Source: Rhinatrema bivittatum
Lineage: Eukaryota; Chordata; Amphibia; Gymnophiona; Rhinatrematidae
Reading direction: 5' to 3'
DNA length: 64,000 nucleotides
Assembly (NCBI RefSeq): GCF_901001135.1
Contig: NC_042619.1
Location: 362,108,923 to 362,172,922 of the forward strand
This document shows positions 32,020-43,524 of the stretch, one piece after another (within the stretch, counting starts at the first letter, position 1; each line of letters starts with the position of its first letter). The notes under the pieces are model-generated. The model was not told the DNA's origin. It saw only the letters and a program-made list of their open reading frames with translations, and made no database searches. The position numbers and the translations under genes were made by a program.

Positions 32020-33055
32020 TGTTGCGCCCATCGGTCGCAGACGGCTGTGACTTCTTATGCTCACCTCTTTTTTCCCTGCACCGTTGGCAGCCTCCGCCAA
32101 CTAACGCCAACTTCCTTGGTGTCCCCGGGACATCGTGGGCGCTGCCGACCGCCATCTTTCTTCTGGCATCACCTAGGCACGCGCGCGCAGGGCCTCTTTA
32201 TGTATACATCATGGTGGGAACCTTGGGGGCGTCCCCTCCCAATGACGTCAGCACTGTTAGTGTACTTATACTGACTGGCCCATTGCTAAGACGGGTTAGC
32301 AAGGAGTTCTCTCGCTTGTTAAATCTGCTCTAACTTGGATCTTCTGTTCCAGACTCTCCTCCTGGCATTCGGACGCTCTGAGTACCTGCTCCTCGGGGGC
32401 TCTTCCACGTCTTGGCTATCCACTCCTCGGAGAGCTCTCCTGCCTAGGATTTCCTGACCCGCTCCTCCGGTATCTCTGCTGGGACTTTCTTGTGTGAGTA
32501 CATTCTCCAACTTCTATCAACCTTGCTGAAGATTCCTCAGTGTACCCTGTTCCTCAGGCCACTACCATTCTTCAGTCTGTCTATGCTACTCATCCTGTGC
32601 CTCAGGATATTGCTCCATCTGTACAAGGTCTATGGCATGGTTCCTATATCACAGACCTCTGCCTCCTTGGCATCTATAGTACAGTTTCCTTGGCATACCC
32701 CACGCTGCGGGCCACTACCAGATCTGCACTCAGAGGTATTTTCATCAGTCTGCAGGAATCTCCTGGTGTACCCTGCGCTACGGGCCACTACTGGATCTTT
32801 GTATCTACATTATCATCTTGACTACTATATTTGCTGAAAGACTGTGTTTATTACATTTCCCGCTCCTCGGGTTATGTACTATCTTTTTCCTTAATAAAGT
32901 CTCTCTCACAGCTGTGTCCTATGTCGCTGAGACCATGCCCACCGACGGTGAGGCCCACGGGGCTCCTCCCCGTGGGTGGCGACATCTTTCACCTTGGCCC
33001 GGGGTTCACAACTTCATCAAAACCATAACATGGACCATGTAGATCGCAGACACTG
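32020..33055 (+). repeat. Gypsy E LTR followed by the first gag codons
   Basis: The LTR starts TGTTGCGCCC after the purine tract AAGAAGGAGG and runs to ATAACA at 33030. It has a CRE TGACGTCA (32243-32250) and a TACTTATA box near 32261. Immediately after, ATGGACCATGTAGATC (33030-33045) matches the gag start of Gypsy B (ATGGATCCTGTAGACC), but the leader with the primer site is missing. So this LTR also sits between a pol end and a gag start, as at 16193-17169. Confidence 0.75.
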
Positions 33056-33839
33056 TTTCTCCTCCTGGGTTCTAGTTGCCAAATTCTGTGAAAACTTTAC
33101 AAATTCTGTGCAAATTATGCACTTCATAGTTGCACAGAATTCTTCCAGGAGTAAGTCTGACAGGATTGGGATGTTTTTCCCTCCAAAAGATTTATTTTAC
33201 ATTCTTCCTACCAACTGTGGTCCACTACACCACATCTCATATATGAGCTGTTATAAGACCTTACATAACATAAGTTAGAATTGGGGAAAGTCCCCTAGCC
33301 ACATGTATCACTGACTCTTCGCAGCCTAAGATTAAGTTCCTTGCCAACACTTCCAAAGTGCCTCTGGATGCTGGTACCATTGTGAGGAGATCTGCGGAGA
33401 GAGCAGACTCCCCACTGGACATTGAATCATCGTTGAGCCCTGAAGCGCCAACAGTTCTTCTTCTTTCCTGCTAGATGTCAGCCACTGAATTGGGTAGTTG
33501 GCTACATCTGTACCGATGACATCTGGGGGAGTCTCGTCCTGTGCAGAGGGATGTTTTTTCCCTAGGATTCCCGGATGAGGCAGTGCTCCTGGAACATCTT
33601 CCTGATGGCTCCACTGTGATTCAGGATACCTGCCAGCGGTTCAGAGGATATCGGAAGCAATTTTCCATCTCTTGCTTCTGCTATTGAAGTTTCGATAAGA
33701 ACCATCTTCTGAGCATTATTAGAGAAACTGCAAATGGTGACTTTAGACTCTTTTTGGTCAGCTTTGGTGGTCTTAGAAAAGTCAATTTCCTCTCTTGTGG
33801 ATATTTCTTCTGACAATAATTGAATGCAAATATCTGAAA
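33056..33839. other. Unclassified repeat and unassigned sequence
   Basis: 33070-33150 contains inverted-looking CAAATTCTGTGCAAATT and TTGCACAGAATTC, typical of short non-coding DNA elements. 33290-33839 has no gene I recognise; it may include the decayed 5' part of the LINE whose ORF1 follows. Confidence 0.35.
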
Positions 33840-34455
33840 GAGCTCTTTCCTCTCATAGAAATTTTAAAATTTGTACAAACATATGACTGTTTTACCAAAT
33901 GTACAATGGAACTAGGTACAAAGTGATATGATCAATGTAAAGAAGTTGGAAAACAGAAAATTCCTTGTGTTACCTTAATTTGTGAGTACTTAATTTCCCA
34001 CTTAATGACAGCATTAGGTCTCTTTAAAAAATATTTGCTTGTTGTTTTGAAATTTCCTGTTGATGCTAATCCTTCTATATCCAAGGCTTTTTTTCTACTA
34101 AGGAAGTTACAGAGGGATCAGGCCTAGGTCCACATCTGGACTTGTCCTAATTCCTGAAATCTTCTGTGGATACTCAGGTTACTGATTTTGGAACTTTACT
34201 TGTTAAATTCGTTTTTCCACAAGATCGGGATTCTGTTCTTAGACTCTTTCGGGATCATCACGCACTATTCTATGGACAGAACATATGGGTTTTCCCGATA
34301 TTACCAGAGCCACGCAGATACGGAGGAAGTTTTTAGAAATGCATCATAAAGTTTTGACTATTGGCACTCAATTTATTGTTCGCTGTCCTTATAAATGTAT
34401 TATGAAATGTTCTAATGAAAAATTTGTCTACTTTAAGCCTTCCCAACTTAAAGGT
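33840..34455 (+). pseudogene. L1/Tx1-type LINE ORF1, C-terminal domain
   Basis: Degenerate plus-strand ORF1: FEIPVDANPSISKAFFL, LLVKFVFPQDRDSVLRLF, QNIWVFPDITRATQIRRKFL and VRCPYKCIMKCSNEKFVYFK are readable. This is the order of the RNA-recognition and C-terminal blocks of ORF1 in Tx1/L1 LINEs of fish and amphibians. Stops and frameshifts occur before 34130. A GC-rich element follows at 34456. Confidence 0.7.
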
Positions 34456-34985
34456 ACATTTTAAAAGGGGCGCGCGGACGTCCATGTGCTTGCGGTTCCC
34501 AGCGCGTGCGCATGACACACCAATTTAATTACATGTGCGCATTCTGCGAATGTTATAACATCTGATACCCGCGCACAAGGAGGGGATTTTACTTTCAAGT
34601 ATGCTGCAACGCGATCGGGCCTTCCCCAGTTCCCTCCCAGTCCAATCCAATAAAGGAGTGGAATTGGGGGTTACCTTCCCTAACCCCCTAGCTACCCTTT
34701 TCCCCTCTCCGCTCCAATCCCTAAAATCTACCTAATTACCCTTTTTTTTGCTTTTAAGCTTACCTGCTCGACAGAGCAGCAGTAAGTTGTACGCAGCTGG
34801 GACAGTGCCCTCCCTGCCCAGACCCTGCCCGTGGCCTGCCCCTTTATACAAACCCAGCTCTTCCACATGTACTGTGAGATACATGTGTAGCTGGGCCGCT
34901 TGGAAAATGCGCGCGATGTGCATGTGGCCCAGCCATGCGCATATCTCCCAGTTTTTACGCACGAATGCGATTAAAGTTTTGGCCA
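34456..34985. mobile_element. GC-rich MITE-like element
   Basis: Starts with TTTTAAAAGGGGCGCGCGG and ends with a TGCGATTAAAGTTTTGGCC-like edge. CpG-rich outer parts flank a neutral middle. It is similar in style to 1873-2472. No coding sequence. The 34986-35253 stretch beyond is T-rich and unassigned, possibly LINE 3' UTR. Confidence 0.45.
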
Positions 34986-35253
34986 TTAGATGCTTTTTGG
35001 ATTCTCACGCCTATCTCTAAGTAACTTCTTTGTTCAGCTTTATATTATAATTCGGAAGTATCTCTCCTTTTTCTTTTTACTTTTCTTCTTTCTTTTTTTT
35101 TTTGCTCAAATAGGTCTTGTCTCCCTCTTTATTTTTCCTGTAGAGATATTTAGTATTGCATTTTATTTACCTCTTTCTGATTTCTTTGTATACCTTATGT
35201 AATATCTCTTTTTTTCTGTAAAGTTTCACTTGTTAAAAATTTGAAATTATTAT

Positions 35254-35430
35254 TTCTCACAGGACAAGCAGGATGGTAGTCCTCACATATGGGTGACATC
35301 ATCAGGATGGAGCCCAATCACGGAAAACTTCTGTCAAAGTTTCCAGAACTTTGACTGGCCCCTACTGGGCATACCCAGCATGGCACCAACCCCGCAGCCA
35401 GCAGGGTTCCCCCTTCAGTCTTCTTTTTTC
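35254..35430 (+). repeat. DIRS-1 left inverted terminal repeat
   Basis: Begins TTCTCACAGGACAAGCAGG. Its complement is at 40792-40952 (GACTGAAGGGGGACC... through ...CCTGTGAG) with few differences, for example ACTACC versus ACTAACATCC near the tip. Confidence 0.92.
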
Positions 35431-35657
35431 CGCGCAGCAGTAGCCTCGCGGTTTAGGAGCTCTGAAGAGATTCCTGACAGGAATTTTCCTCACGGAGTTA
35501 ATTAAACTTAAATTGCCCCACAGAGGTCCCTCCTCTAACTTTTCTCAGGCCGCGGTACTCCGGTAAGTTTTTCACCGTTTTTCGTTGATTACAGTCGAGT
35601 TTAGCCCTCGCGGCCTACTGGCCGTCGACCGTACCGCGGCTCGATTTTTCTATGCCC

Positions 35658-37559
35658 ATGGCGTCGGGGTTTCGTCGGTGCCCGGACTGTACTCGCACCA
35701 GGTCCATCACAGATCCTCATGGAGTCTGTGTAATGTGTTTAGGCCATGATCATGATGTCCTGACTTGCACCAAATGTGCCCTCATGACACCAAAAGGTCG
35801 CAAAGCCAGAATGGAGAAGATGGGACTCTTTTTCCATGCTCACACCCCGACGCCGTCCATCGCATCGACGTCATCGGAACCGGCACCGTCGAAGTCCCAC
35901 CAGCATCGACAACCGTCCGGTGACAGCCCACCATCGATGTCGTCACGGCCATCGACTCCCGTTTCTCCCCCTCAAGATCGAGGGGATCGTAGGGAGAAAC
36001 ATCGCCACCGGCATTGTAAGTCTCGGACCGTCGAGAGAGCGAAATCGACCTCGCCACCGTCCAGGAACAGCACCGACCACTTCTGCGACCGGGACATCAA
36101 GGCAACCCTCACCCGATCGGGGTTTGGGAGTTGCGATTCCGCCTGTAAAGGTGGTCCCTCCGACTGTGCCTCAGCCTCCCTCTTCTGTCATGGAACCGGG
36201 GCTGATTGTCCCAGGTCTGCGGGAAGAACTGGACCCACTGGTCCAGGAGGCCATCAACAAAGTGATGCAACGGCTCCAGGTTCCTCTGGCACCGACACCG
36301 GCACCGAGAGTGGAACCGGTCACTGACCCGATTCCAGCAGCGCTGGCACAGCTGCTATCCCGGATGGAAGCGCTCATGACTGCCCTTCCACCGGTGATTC
36401 CCGGGTCTCCGATGGCTCCGGTGCGCTCCCTGATGACAGCTTCATTGTGAGGAGAAACACCGTTTCGCATTCCTCCTTCGGGGGTATTGCCTCAGCCATC
36501 GATGCCATGTCGTCCCTCGCCACCGATTCATTCATCGGGGGTGATACGCACATCGGCGCCATCGATGCCTTCGATGCCAGCACCGATACCCCCCAGGGTG
36601 TCCACGGTGTCCCCGGTGATTCCTTTGATTTTCTCTGAGCCTCAACCGGGCTCTTCGGGTATCCAACCCCCTTCTCGTCCTACAGGTCAGCCTGCTGATC
36701 CTTATGACACCTGGGGTGATGATACTTCCACAGACACTGATGACTTACCTTCACCTCCTTCTCCTACTGAAAGTAGAAAACGTTCTCCTCCAGAGGACCT
36801 TTCTTTCATTAATTTTGTGAAGGAAATGTCGGAATTGGTCCCTTTTCAGCTTCAGACGGAGCAAGATGATAGGCACCAGATGGAGCTTTTCCAGTTCCTG
36901 AATGCCCCTAAAGTAATCACTTCTATTCCCATTCATCAAGTTCTTCTTGACCTCCTAAAGAACTGGGAAAACCCTGGATCCATTGCCCCAGTACACAGAA
37001 AGGCTGACACTACCTATCTAGTACAGTCAGCCCATGGCTTTCAAAAATCTGAGCTCGACCACCACTCAGTTGTGGTGGAATCAGCTCAAAAGAAAGCAAA
37101 AAGGACGAAGCCTCACTCCTCTACCCCTCCTGTCAAGGAACACAAGTTCCTAGACAATATTGGTCGATGAGTGTTCAAAGGGGCCATGCTCATCTCCAGA
37201 ATTGCTTCTTACCAGCTGTACATGACCCAGTACAACAGGGTCATTTTCAAACAAATACAGGACTTCTCTGAAACCCTGCCTGACCAATTCCAAGAACATC
37301 TTCAAATCCTTGTCAACAAGGGGTTTGAGGCAGGAAAACATGAGATAAGAACAGCTTACGATATCTTCGATACCTCCACTAGAGTGTCTGCAACTGCCAT
37401 TTCGGCAAGACGCTGGGCCTGGCTCAAGTCTTCTGACCTTCGCCCAGAAGTACAAGACAGGCTCTCTGACCTGCCCTGTATAGGAGATAATCTGTTCGGT
37501 GAACAGATTCAGCAAATAGTGGCTGAATTAAAGGACCATCATGAGACCCTCAAACAGCT
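35658..37559 (+). pseudogene. DIRS-1 gag
   Basis: Starts MASGFRRCPDC at 35658, as in DIRS-4 (61583). The N-terminus has a Cys/His-rich module: CPDC, then CVMCLGHDHDVLTCTKC. Ser/Pro/His-rich low-complexity sequence follows, with frame changes near 36330 and 36440. The C-terminal half (36700-37559) has DLSFINFVKEMSELVPFQLQ, ATYLVQSAHGFQ, HSVVVESAQKK, a TGA at 37168-37170, then LISRIASYQLYMTQY and ISARRWAWLKSSDLRPEV. It runs without a break into RT at about 37560, which suggests a small deletion fused the two genes. Confidence 0.85.
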
Positions 37560-39494
37560 CTCATTGATTCCTCTGCCAGGCATACCAGTGGGAGGTCGAT
37601 TGTGCCACTTTCACGGCATATGGCAATCAGTCACAACCGACCAATGGGTGCTAGCAATCAATGCTCAGGGTTACCACCTAAACTTTCTTGCTCTTCCACC
37701 GGACTCACCACCTCTACAAGCGTGGAGAGTAACCGACCACTCTGTCCTTCTGGAGCAGGAGGTTTCCCTTCTTCTCCAGTTAAGAGCAATAGAACCCGTC
37801 CCTCTTTCGCAACAAGGCCTAGGGTTCTATTCCCGGTACTTTTTCGTCCCCAAAAAATCCGGGGGGCTTTGTCCAATCCTGGACCTACATGCCCTCAACA
37901 AGTACCTACAGCGAGAAAAGTTCAAGATGGTAACCTTGGGCTCGCTTCTACCTCTTCTACAAAGAGGAGACTGGCTCTGCTCTCTGGACCTCCAGGACGC
38001 ATACACCCACATTGCGATATCTCCAGCTCATGGCAAGTACCTCAGGTTTTTAGTAGGCCCAAAGCACTATCAGTACCAAGTGCTTCCATTCGGCCTAGCA
38101 TCGGCACCACAAGTCTTTACCAAATGTCTCATAGTTGTTGCAGCCTTTCTCAGGAAAGAAGGTGTTCACGTCTACCCCTATCTAGACGACTGGTTAATCA
38201 GGGCTCCAACTCAGCAAGCCGCTCGATCGTCCCTGGATTTGACCCTACACACTCTAATTTCTCTAGGATTTCTCGTCAATTACGAAAAATCCTATTTAGT
38301 CCCATCTCAAACCTTGTCGTTCATTGGGGCAGACTTGGACACCTTACAGGCAAAAGCCTTTCTACCTCAACAACGAGTGCAAACCCTCGTGTCCCTCGCT
38401 CACCAGTTGCAGTCTCAGTATACAGCAACAGCTCGGCAATTCCTTGTCCTTCTCAGACACATGGCGTCCTCAGTCCATCTCACACCAATAGCCCGCCTGG
38501 CCATGAGAGTCATGCATTGGACTCTGAGGTCACAATGGATTCAAGCGACTCAGCCTCTGTCAACCATTGTCCACATCACCAACGCACTCAGTCTCTCGCC
38601 TAGTGGAAAGATCAGAACAATCTCCTCCAGGGACTGCCTTTTCACCTACTAGATCCTCAACTCATTCTCACCACCGATGCTTCCAACCTCGGGTGGGGGA
38701 GCTCATGTGAACGATCTACAGTCACAAGGATTTTGGTCTCCAGAGGAAGCCAAACACTAGATAAATTTCCTGGAGCTTCGAGCAATGCGATATGCTCTGA
38801 GCTTTTCAGGATTGCCTATCAAATCAAGTCATCCTGATTCAGACGGACAACCAGGTGGCCATGTGGTACATCAACAAGCAGGGAGGCACAGGCTCCTTCC
38901 TTCTGTGTCAGGAAGCTGCGCAGATTTGGGCGGAAGCGCTCTCCCACTCGATGTACCTCAGGGCCACCTATTTGCCGGGAGTGCACAATGTCTTGGCAGA
39001 CAAACTGAGTCGTGTCTTCCAACCGCACGAGTGGTCTCTCAACCCCTCGGTAGCGACCTCTCTCTTCCAGCAATGGGGTCATTCCCAAATAGACCGCTTT
39101 GAGTCCCCTCAGAACCACAAAGTGGACAATTACTGCTCCCTCATTCGGAGCGAGCACTCTCAGCCCAGAGATGCATTCTCCCTCTCGTGGGCAGCCGGTC
39201 AGCTTTATGCATTCCCTCCACTTCCTCTTCTCTCAAAGACTCGTGAAGCTCCGTCAGGACAAGGGAACCATGATCCTGATAGCACCTCACTGGCCACGCC
39301 AAGTGTGGTTTCCCATACTCCAGGATCTCTCCATCTGCAGGCACATTCCCTTGGGAACGCACCCACTTCTGATCACTCAGAACGACGGATGTCTACTCCA
39401 TCCTAATCTTCAGGCCTTGTCCCTGACGGCATGGATGTTGAAAGGTTAATCCTTCAACCACTTAACCTTTCAGATTCGGTTTCTCGTGTCCTGA
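37560..39494 (+). pseudogene. DIRS-1 reverse transcriptase-RNase H
   Basis: RT copies the element RNA. VGGRLCHF is followed by YFFVPKKSGGLCPILDLHAL, SLDLQDAYTHI, VLPFGLASAPQVFTK and catalytic YLDD at 38179-38190. The frame stays open to 38652. RNase H follows in broken frames: TTDASNLGWG (about 38669), the TDNQVAMWYINKQGG block (about 38843-38890) and LADKLSRVF (about 38995). The region 39090-39440 (QNHKVDN, LYAFPPLPLL, LIAPHWPRQVWFP) occupies the place where DIRS elements carry a methyltransferase-like domain; identity of that part is tentative. Confidence 0.9.
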
Positions 39495-40475
39495 TTGCTT
39501 CACGGAACATCAATCGATTGCTTCACGGATACATCAATCGAGGATGTATACCTTTCGCAATCCCTTGATCCCTTTTCCTGTCCAATCCCAAGGTTTTTGG
39601 ACTATCTCTGGCATTTGTCAGAGTCAGGTTTAAAGACATCTTCAATCAGAATGCATGTCAGTGCGGTATCCGCCTTCCATAAAGGTGTCGGGGATGTTCC
39701 TATATCAGTACAACCCCTTGTAACATGCTTTTTAAAGGGCTTGCTCCATATCAAGCCACCTTTACATCCTCCGGCCCCTTCTTGGGACCTTAATCTGGTT
39801 CTCGGGCGGCTCATGAAACCACCATTCGAACCTCTTCACTCCTGTGACCTAAAATATCTCACATGGAAAGTGATTTTCCTTTTGGCTATCACTTCAGCTC
39901 GCAAGGTTAGTGAGTTACAGGCCCTAGTTACCTATCCTCCTTACACCAAACTCCTGCAGGACCGGGCGGTACTCCGCACTCACCCTAAGTTTTTGCCTAA
40001 GGTAGTTTCGGAGTTTCACATTAATCAATCCATCATACTACTTATCTTCTTCCTCAGGCCCCACTCCAACCCAGGGGAACAGGCTCTGCATACCCTCGAC
40101 TGTAAACGTGCTCTAGCGTTCTACCTAGACTGTACAGTTGCCCACAGGAAGAGCACTCAGTTATTCGTCTCTTTCCATCTCAACAAATTAGGGCAACCTG
40201 TGGGTAAGCAGACTCTCTCCTCCTGGTTGGCGGACTGCATATCCTTTTGCTATCAGCAAGCAGGCATTCCTTTCCAAGACCGTGTTAAAGCACACTCTGT
40301 GAGGGCCATGGCGACTTCAGTAGCACATCTACGATTGGTGCTGCTTCCTGACATTTGCAGGGCTGCCACCTGGAGCTCTCTCCACACTTTCGCAACCCAC
40401 TATTGCTTGGACGAAGCCGGAAGACAGGATTCCATCTTCGGCCAATCTGTCCTGTGTAACCTATTTCCAACGTGA
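39495..40475 (+). CDS. DIRS-1 tyrosine recombinase
   Basis: Site-specific recombinase that integrates the circular DNA. A 326-codon open frame with the catalytic set in order: Arg136 in TSARKVSELQAL, the HxxR box at His267-Arg270 (AHSVRAM), and ATWSSLHTFATHY with Tyr303 as the likely nucleophile. The N-terminal half (FLDYLWHLSESGLKTSSI, AVSAFHKGV) is the core-binding domain. The true start is unclear, since DIRS recombinases are often translated from a longer frame; upstream coding is disturbed near 39440-39520 by a CACGGA-containing direct repeat. No lesion is visible inside, so it could encode an active enzyme. Confidence 0.85.
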   Translation: MLHGTSIDCFTDTSIEDVYLSQSLDPFSCPIPRFLDYLWHLSESGLKTSSIRMHVSAVSAFHKGVGDVPISVQPLVTCFLKGLLHIKPPLHPPAPSWDLNLVLGRLMKPPFEPLHSCDLKYLTWKVIFLLAITSARKVSELQALVTYPPYTKLLQDRAVLRTHPKFLPKVVSEFHINQSIILLIFFLRPHSNPGEQALHTLDCKRALAFYLDCTVAHRKSTQLFVSFHLNKLGQPVGKQTLSSWLADCISFCYQQAGIPFQDRVKAHSVRAMATSVAHLRLVLLPDICRAATWSSLHTFATHYCLDEAGRQDSIFGQSVLCNLFPT

Positions 40476-40605
40476 CGTACCAACACCCTTCCACCTGCCC
40501 AGTGGGGTTCAGGATGCCCTCTACCAAAATTCCACCCCTGATGTTGTGCCTGTTGCACGCCGTTGGGTACATTTGGTGCATGTTCGGACATCCTCGGCTC
40601 GGTAC

Positions 40606-40705
40606 TCACCCATATGTGAGGACTACCATCCTGCTTGTCCTGTCAGAAAGCAAATGTTGCTTACCTGTAACAGGTGTTCTCACAGGACAGCAGGATGTTA
40701 GTCCT
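40606..40705 (+). repeat. DIRS-1 internal complementary region
   Basis: 40606-40643 is the reverse complement of the left tip (one mismatch) and 40646-40702 is a perfect reverse complement of the right tip (40930-40986). This is the template that joins both ends in DIRS replication. It defines the ends at 35254 and 40986. Confidence 0.92.
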
Positions 40706-40791
40706 CACGAAACCCGCCAGCCGCCCCGCGGTGTTGGGTTCGTAACGTTTTCTTGTTTTATTTTTTCGGCACTGCATGTAGCTATCAAATA

Positions 40792-40986
40792 AGACTGAAG
40801 GGGGACCCCTGCTGGCTGCGGGGTTGGTGCCATGCTGGGCATGCCCAGTAGGGGCCAGTCAAAGTTCTGGAAACTTTGACAGAAGTTTTCCGTGATTGGG
40901 CTCCATCCTGATGATGTCACCCATATGTGAGGACTAACATCCTGCTGTCCTGTGAGAACACCTGTTACAGGTAAGCAACATTTGCT
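40792..40986 (+). repeat. DIRS-1 right inverted terminal repeat
   Basis: Inverse of the left repeat plus a right-specific extension, GAACACCTGTTACAGGTAAG then CAACATTTGCT, ending at 40986. Confidence 0.92.
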
Positions 40987-41360
40987 AAATCAGTATATAA
41001 AAAAGAGTCAAAGATTGCATGTAGTTTTTACCTTGGATTTTGCATCAAAGCGAAAGTATTCATGTACTTTTGCTTTGAAATTTGCCCTGGGTACACAATA
41101 TGCACAGTCAGTTGCACCTGTTTTTTCTGTGGGTAAAATTTTCTTGGAAAAGTATGCACAATGATTTGAAAATGCAATCTACATGTGTACTTCTCCTCTG
41201 ACCTAAACACTCCCCTGTGAATGCCTCCTCTCAGTGCAGCTAAAAGTATGTATGTTGTGAAACAATCTGCAAAATTTTCACATTTTGGGAGGGCAATTTA
41301 CAGACAGTTAATGCAAATAAATTGACTTCTTATTGGACTGTACAAATGTAAGATGTATCT
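40987..41360. other. Unassigned AT-rich sequence
   Basis: No coding signal or known repeat end; could be intronic. Confidence 0.35.
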
Positions 41361-42255
41361 TCAAAAATCATAAAAGCAGTGCTTCAAAGGTTACATAGCA
41401 TGTTACTACTGTAAGTAGTAACATGTAAGTAGTAACATGTAAGGCATTCACGGAGCGGGATGCCAGTGGCCAGTGGTAGGTGTCCATATAAAGAGCAGGT
41501 AGTAAAATACTGCACAGAGCGGCAGTAGCCACAGAGGCATTCACGGAGCGGGATGCCAGTGGCCAGTGGTAGGTGTCCACCTTCACGGAGCGGAAGGATG
41601 GAGGGCTGTCATCTCCCAATTAAATCAATAATAAAAAAACCCAGGGATGGGATCCATCAGTTCTAGAGGACGCATATAAAGAGCAGGTAGTAAAACACTG
41701 CATGGAGCGGCAGTAGCCACAGAGGCATTAACGGAGCGGGATGCCAGTGGCCGGTGGTAGGTGTCCACCTTCACAGAGTAGAAGGATGAAGGGCATCCAT
41801 CTCCCAATTAAAAAAAGAAAAGAAAAAAAGAAAAAAAAACAGGGATGGGTTCATGGGCTTATAGGTATTACCAATTATTAGGCTTTTCAATATTTGATGA
41901 TAGTTAATGTGACTTTCAAGGCATTCTTCACTTTCGGTGCATGTCCGGCATGACTCCTTGCTTCAATGACAGGGGAAAAGAAAAACTGATACTTCACACA
42001 TTTCCAGCATTGCCCTCTGCTTCATGGCAGAGAGCTATGCTGCCGCTTACCCAACTAATCAAACTTAATATTTCACTTGGAAGCAGCTCCAGCACTGCTC
42101 TCTACATTAATGGTGGGGGTGAAAAGGGAATTAGAACATAAGGTTACTAAGAGCCAAGAGAAACAGTTAAGTATGAGAACAAATGTGTGAAGCTTGCTGG
42201 GCAGACTGGATGGACCGGTTGGTCTTCTTCTGCCGTCATTTCTATGTTTCTATAA
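41361..42255 (+). mobile_element. LINE 3' end with internal tandem repeats
   Basis: Two to three copies of a unit of about 230 bp built on ATTCACGGAGCGGGATGCC, TATAAAGAGCAGGTAGTAAA and CATCTCCCAATTAAA (41440-41830). Then a 3' UTR ends in GGGCAGACTGGATGGACCG and TTTCTATGTTTCTATA. The end resembles CR1-group 3' termini related to the minus-strand tail at 4803. No coding part is present. Confidence 0.6.
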
Positions 42256-43524
42256 TTCCACTTAGGGCCTTATACATTGAGGTCTTTTACCATAATCACA
42301 GAATGTAGAAAAAGTCTTGGTGAATTAACCCTTTAGCATGTAAATGATGCTTTTAATCTTTTGTTGGTAAGCTTCCTGTGCCTTTTATTACTGAAAACTG
42401 TAATAGAACGTGTAACCGTTTGTTGGCACATGGCACGTATCCTAAAAGGCCATAAAAGAATTTATTAAACATGGCTAGCTCCTCTATGCTTTCTCCAACT
42501 CTTTTATCTCCAAGGATGGATTATTTTCTGTGGTGGGAAAGCTAACCTTCTTAGTCCTTTACCATAGCTCTTTTGGACAGGTACACTTACAAACCAAGCA
42601 GGCCTCACTGGATGGCTGTTCAGCTTAGTTTACTGTAATTCCTCTTAAAAGAATCAATAGATGCAAAACAAAATGTCCAGATACTTTCAGTGTTCCCAGA
42701 TTTACATGAGCCAGGATTTGGATCTCTCTAACTCTGTGAAAATGTTCCTCCAGGCAGGACTTGGAACCTGCTTATCCTCCATGGTAGGGAAAGATAATTT
42801 TGACTGATGATTGTATTGTGATTGGTGTATTTAATTATGCATTTCTATATTGTCTTAAATTGTTAAAGTTTTTGTATTGTCTACAGTGTAGTTCTTTTGT
42901 TTATATTTACTTTTATTTGTAATTATGATTGTTTTTTATTGTACTGCCGCTAGGGTAACACGTTTTATCAAGCGAGATATTAAATTTTCATAAATGAAAT
43001 GAAAATAATTATCCCAAAAGGGACTGGGTATCCTAACAGTAACCAGATCACTTTGCCCAGTACTTGAAGTCCATGCTGAATCTCGAACTTCACCCGGCAG
43101 TGTCCTGTGTTCTGGGGTGGAAACTCCGTAGGGTATCCAGATGTTTCTCCCTTGATAACAGCTCTTCAAAAGATAAAAGATGACCTCCCAGGAGGTAAGA
43201 CCTATACTGGAAATGGCTACCAAAAGTCTCCAGTTCAGGGAAAAAGAAGGGAGACAAAAATTCTCCCTTTTCCTAAAGCTAGAAAAATACAAAACTTGGA
43301 AAAAACTTAGATCAGGATCTCTTCTCACTTTGGGAGCTGGTCAAAAAGGTGTACAGTCTCTCCTGACTACCCTGAGCAGGGGATACAGCCTGCCAGGAAT
43401 AGAACAGGTAGAAACCAGAAAAAACTGTAAAAACATCTTAATATCCCTCTTCCTTCCAGCCCAGTTGCAGGAACTGGCATGGCATTTGCCTGTCTTCTCC
43501 TATGTCAGACTAGTGGGCCTAACT
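42256..43524. other. Mostly unassigned, likely intronic
   Basis: The least repetitive part of the window together with 44191-45337. 42780-43005 (ending TTTTCATAAATGAAATGAAA) looks like a LINE tail. I found no exon with convincing splice sites. Confidence 0.4.

Larger units (their letters stand above)
35254..40986 (+). mobile_element. DIRS-1, nearly complete DIRS retrotransposon
   Basis: A 5.7-kb element with inverted terminal repeats (35254-35430 and 40792-40986), gag, RT-RNase H, tyrosine recombinase, and an internal complementary region (40606-40705) that is the reverse complement of the joined left and right ends. No target duplication is expected or seen. DIRS elements integrate a circular intermediate by recombinase. 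Gag and pol have a few lesions; the recombinase frame is open. Confidence 0.95.

Noticed and set aside
33562..33816. 85-codon minus-strand frame
   Set aside because: No recognisable motif and placed in a decayed LINE region; treated as chance.
41395..41440. CRISPR-like short spaced repeats (AGTAACATGTAAGTAGTAAC)
   Set aside because: Direct tandem duplication in a LINE tail of a eukaryotic genome, without spacers.
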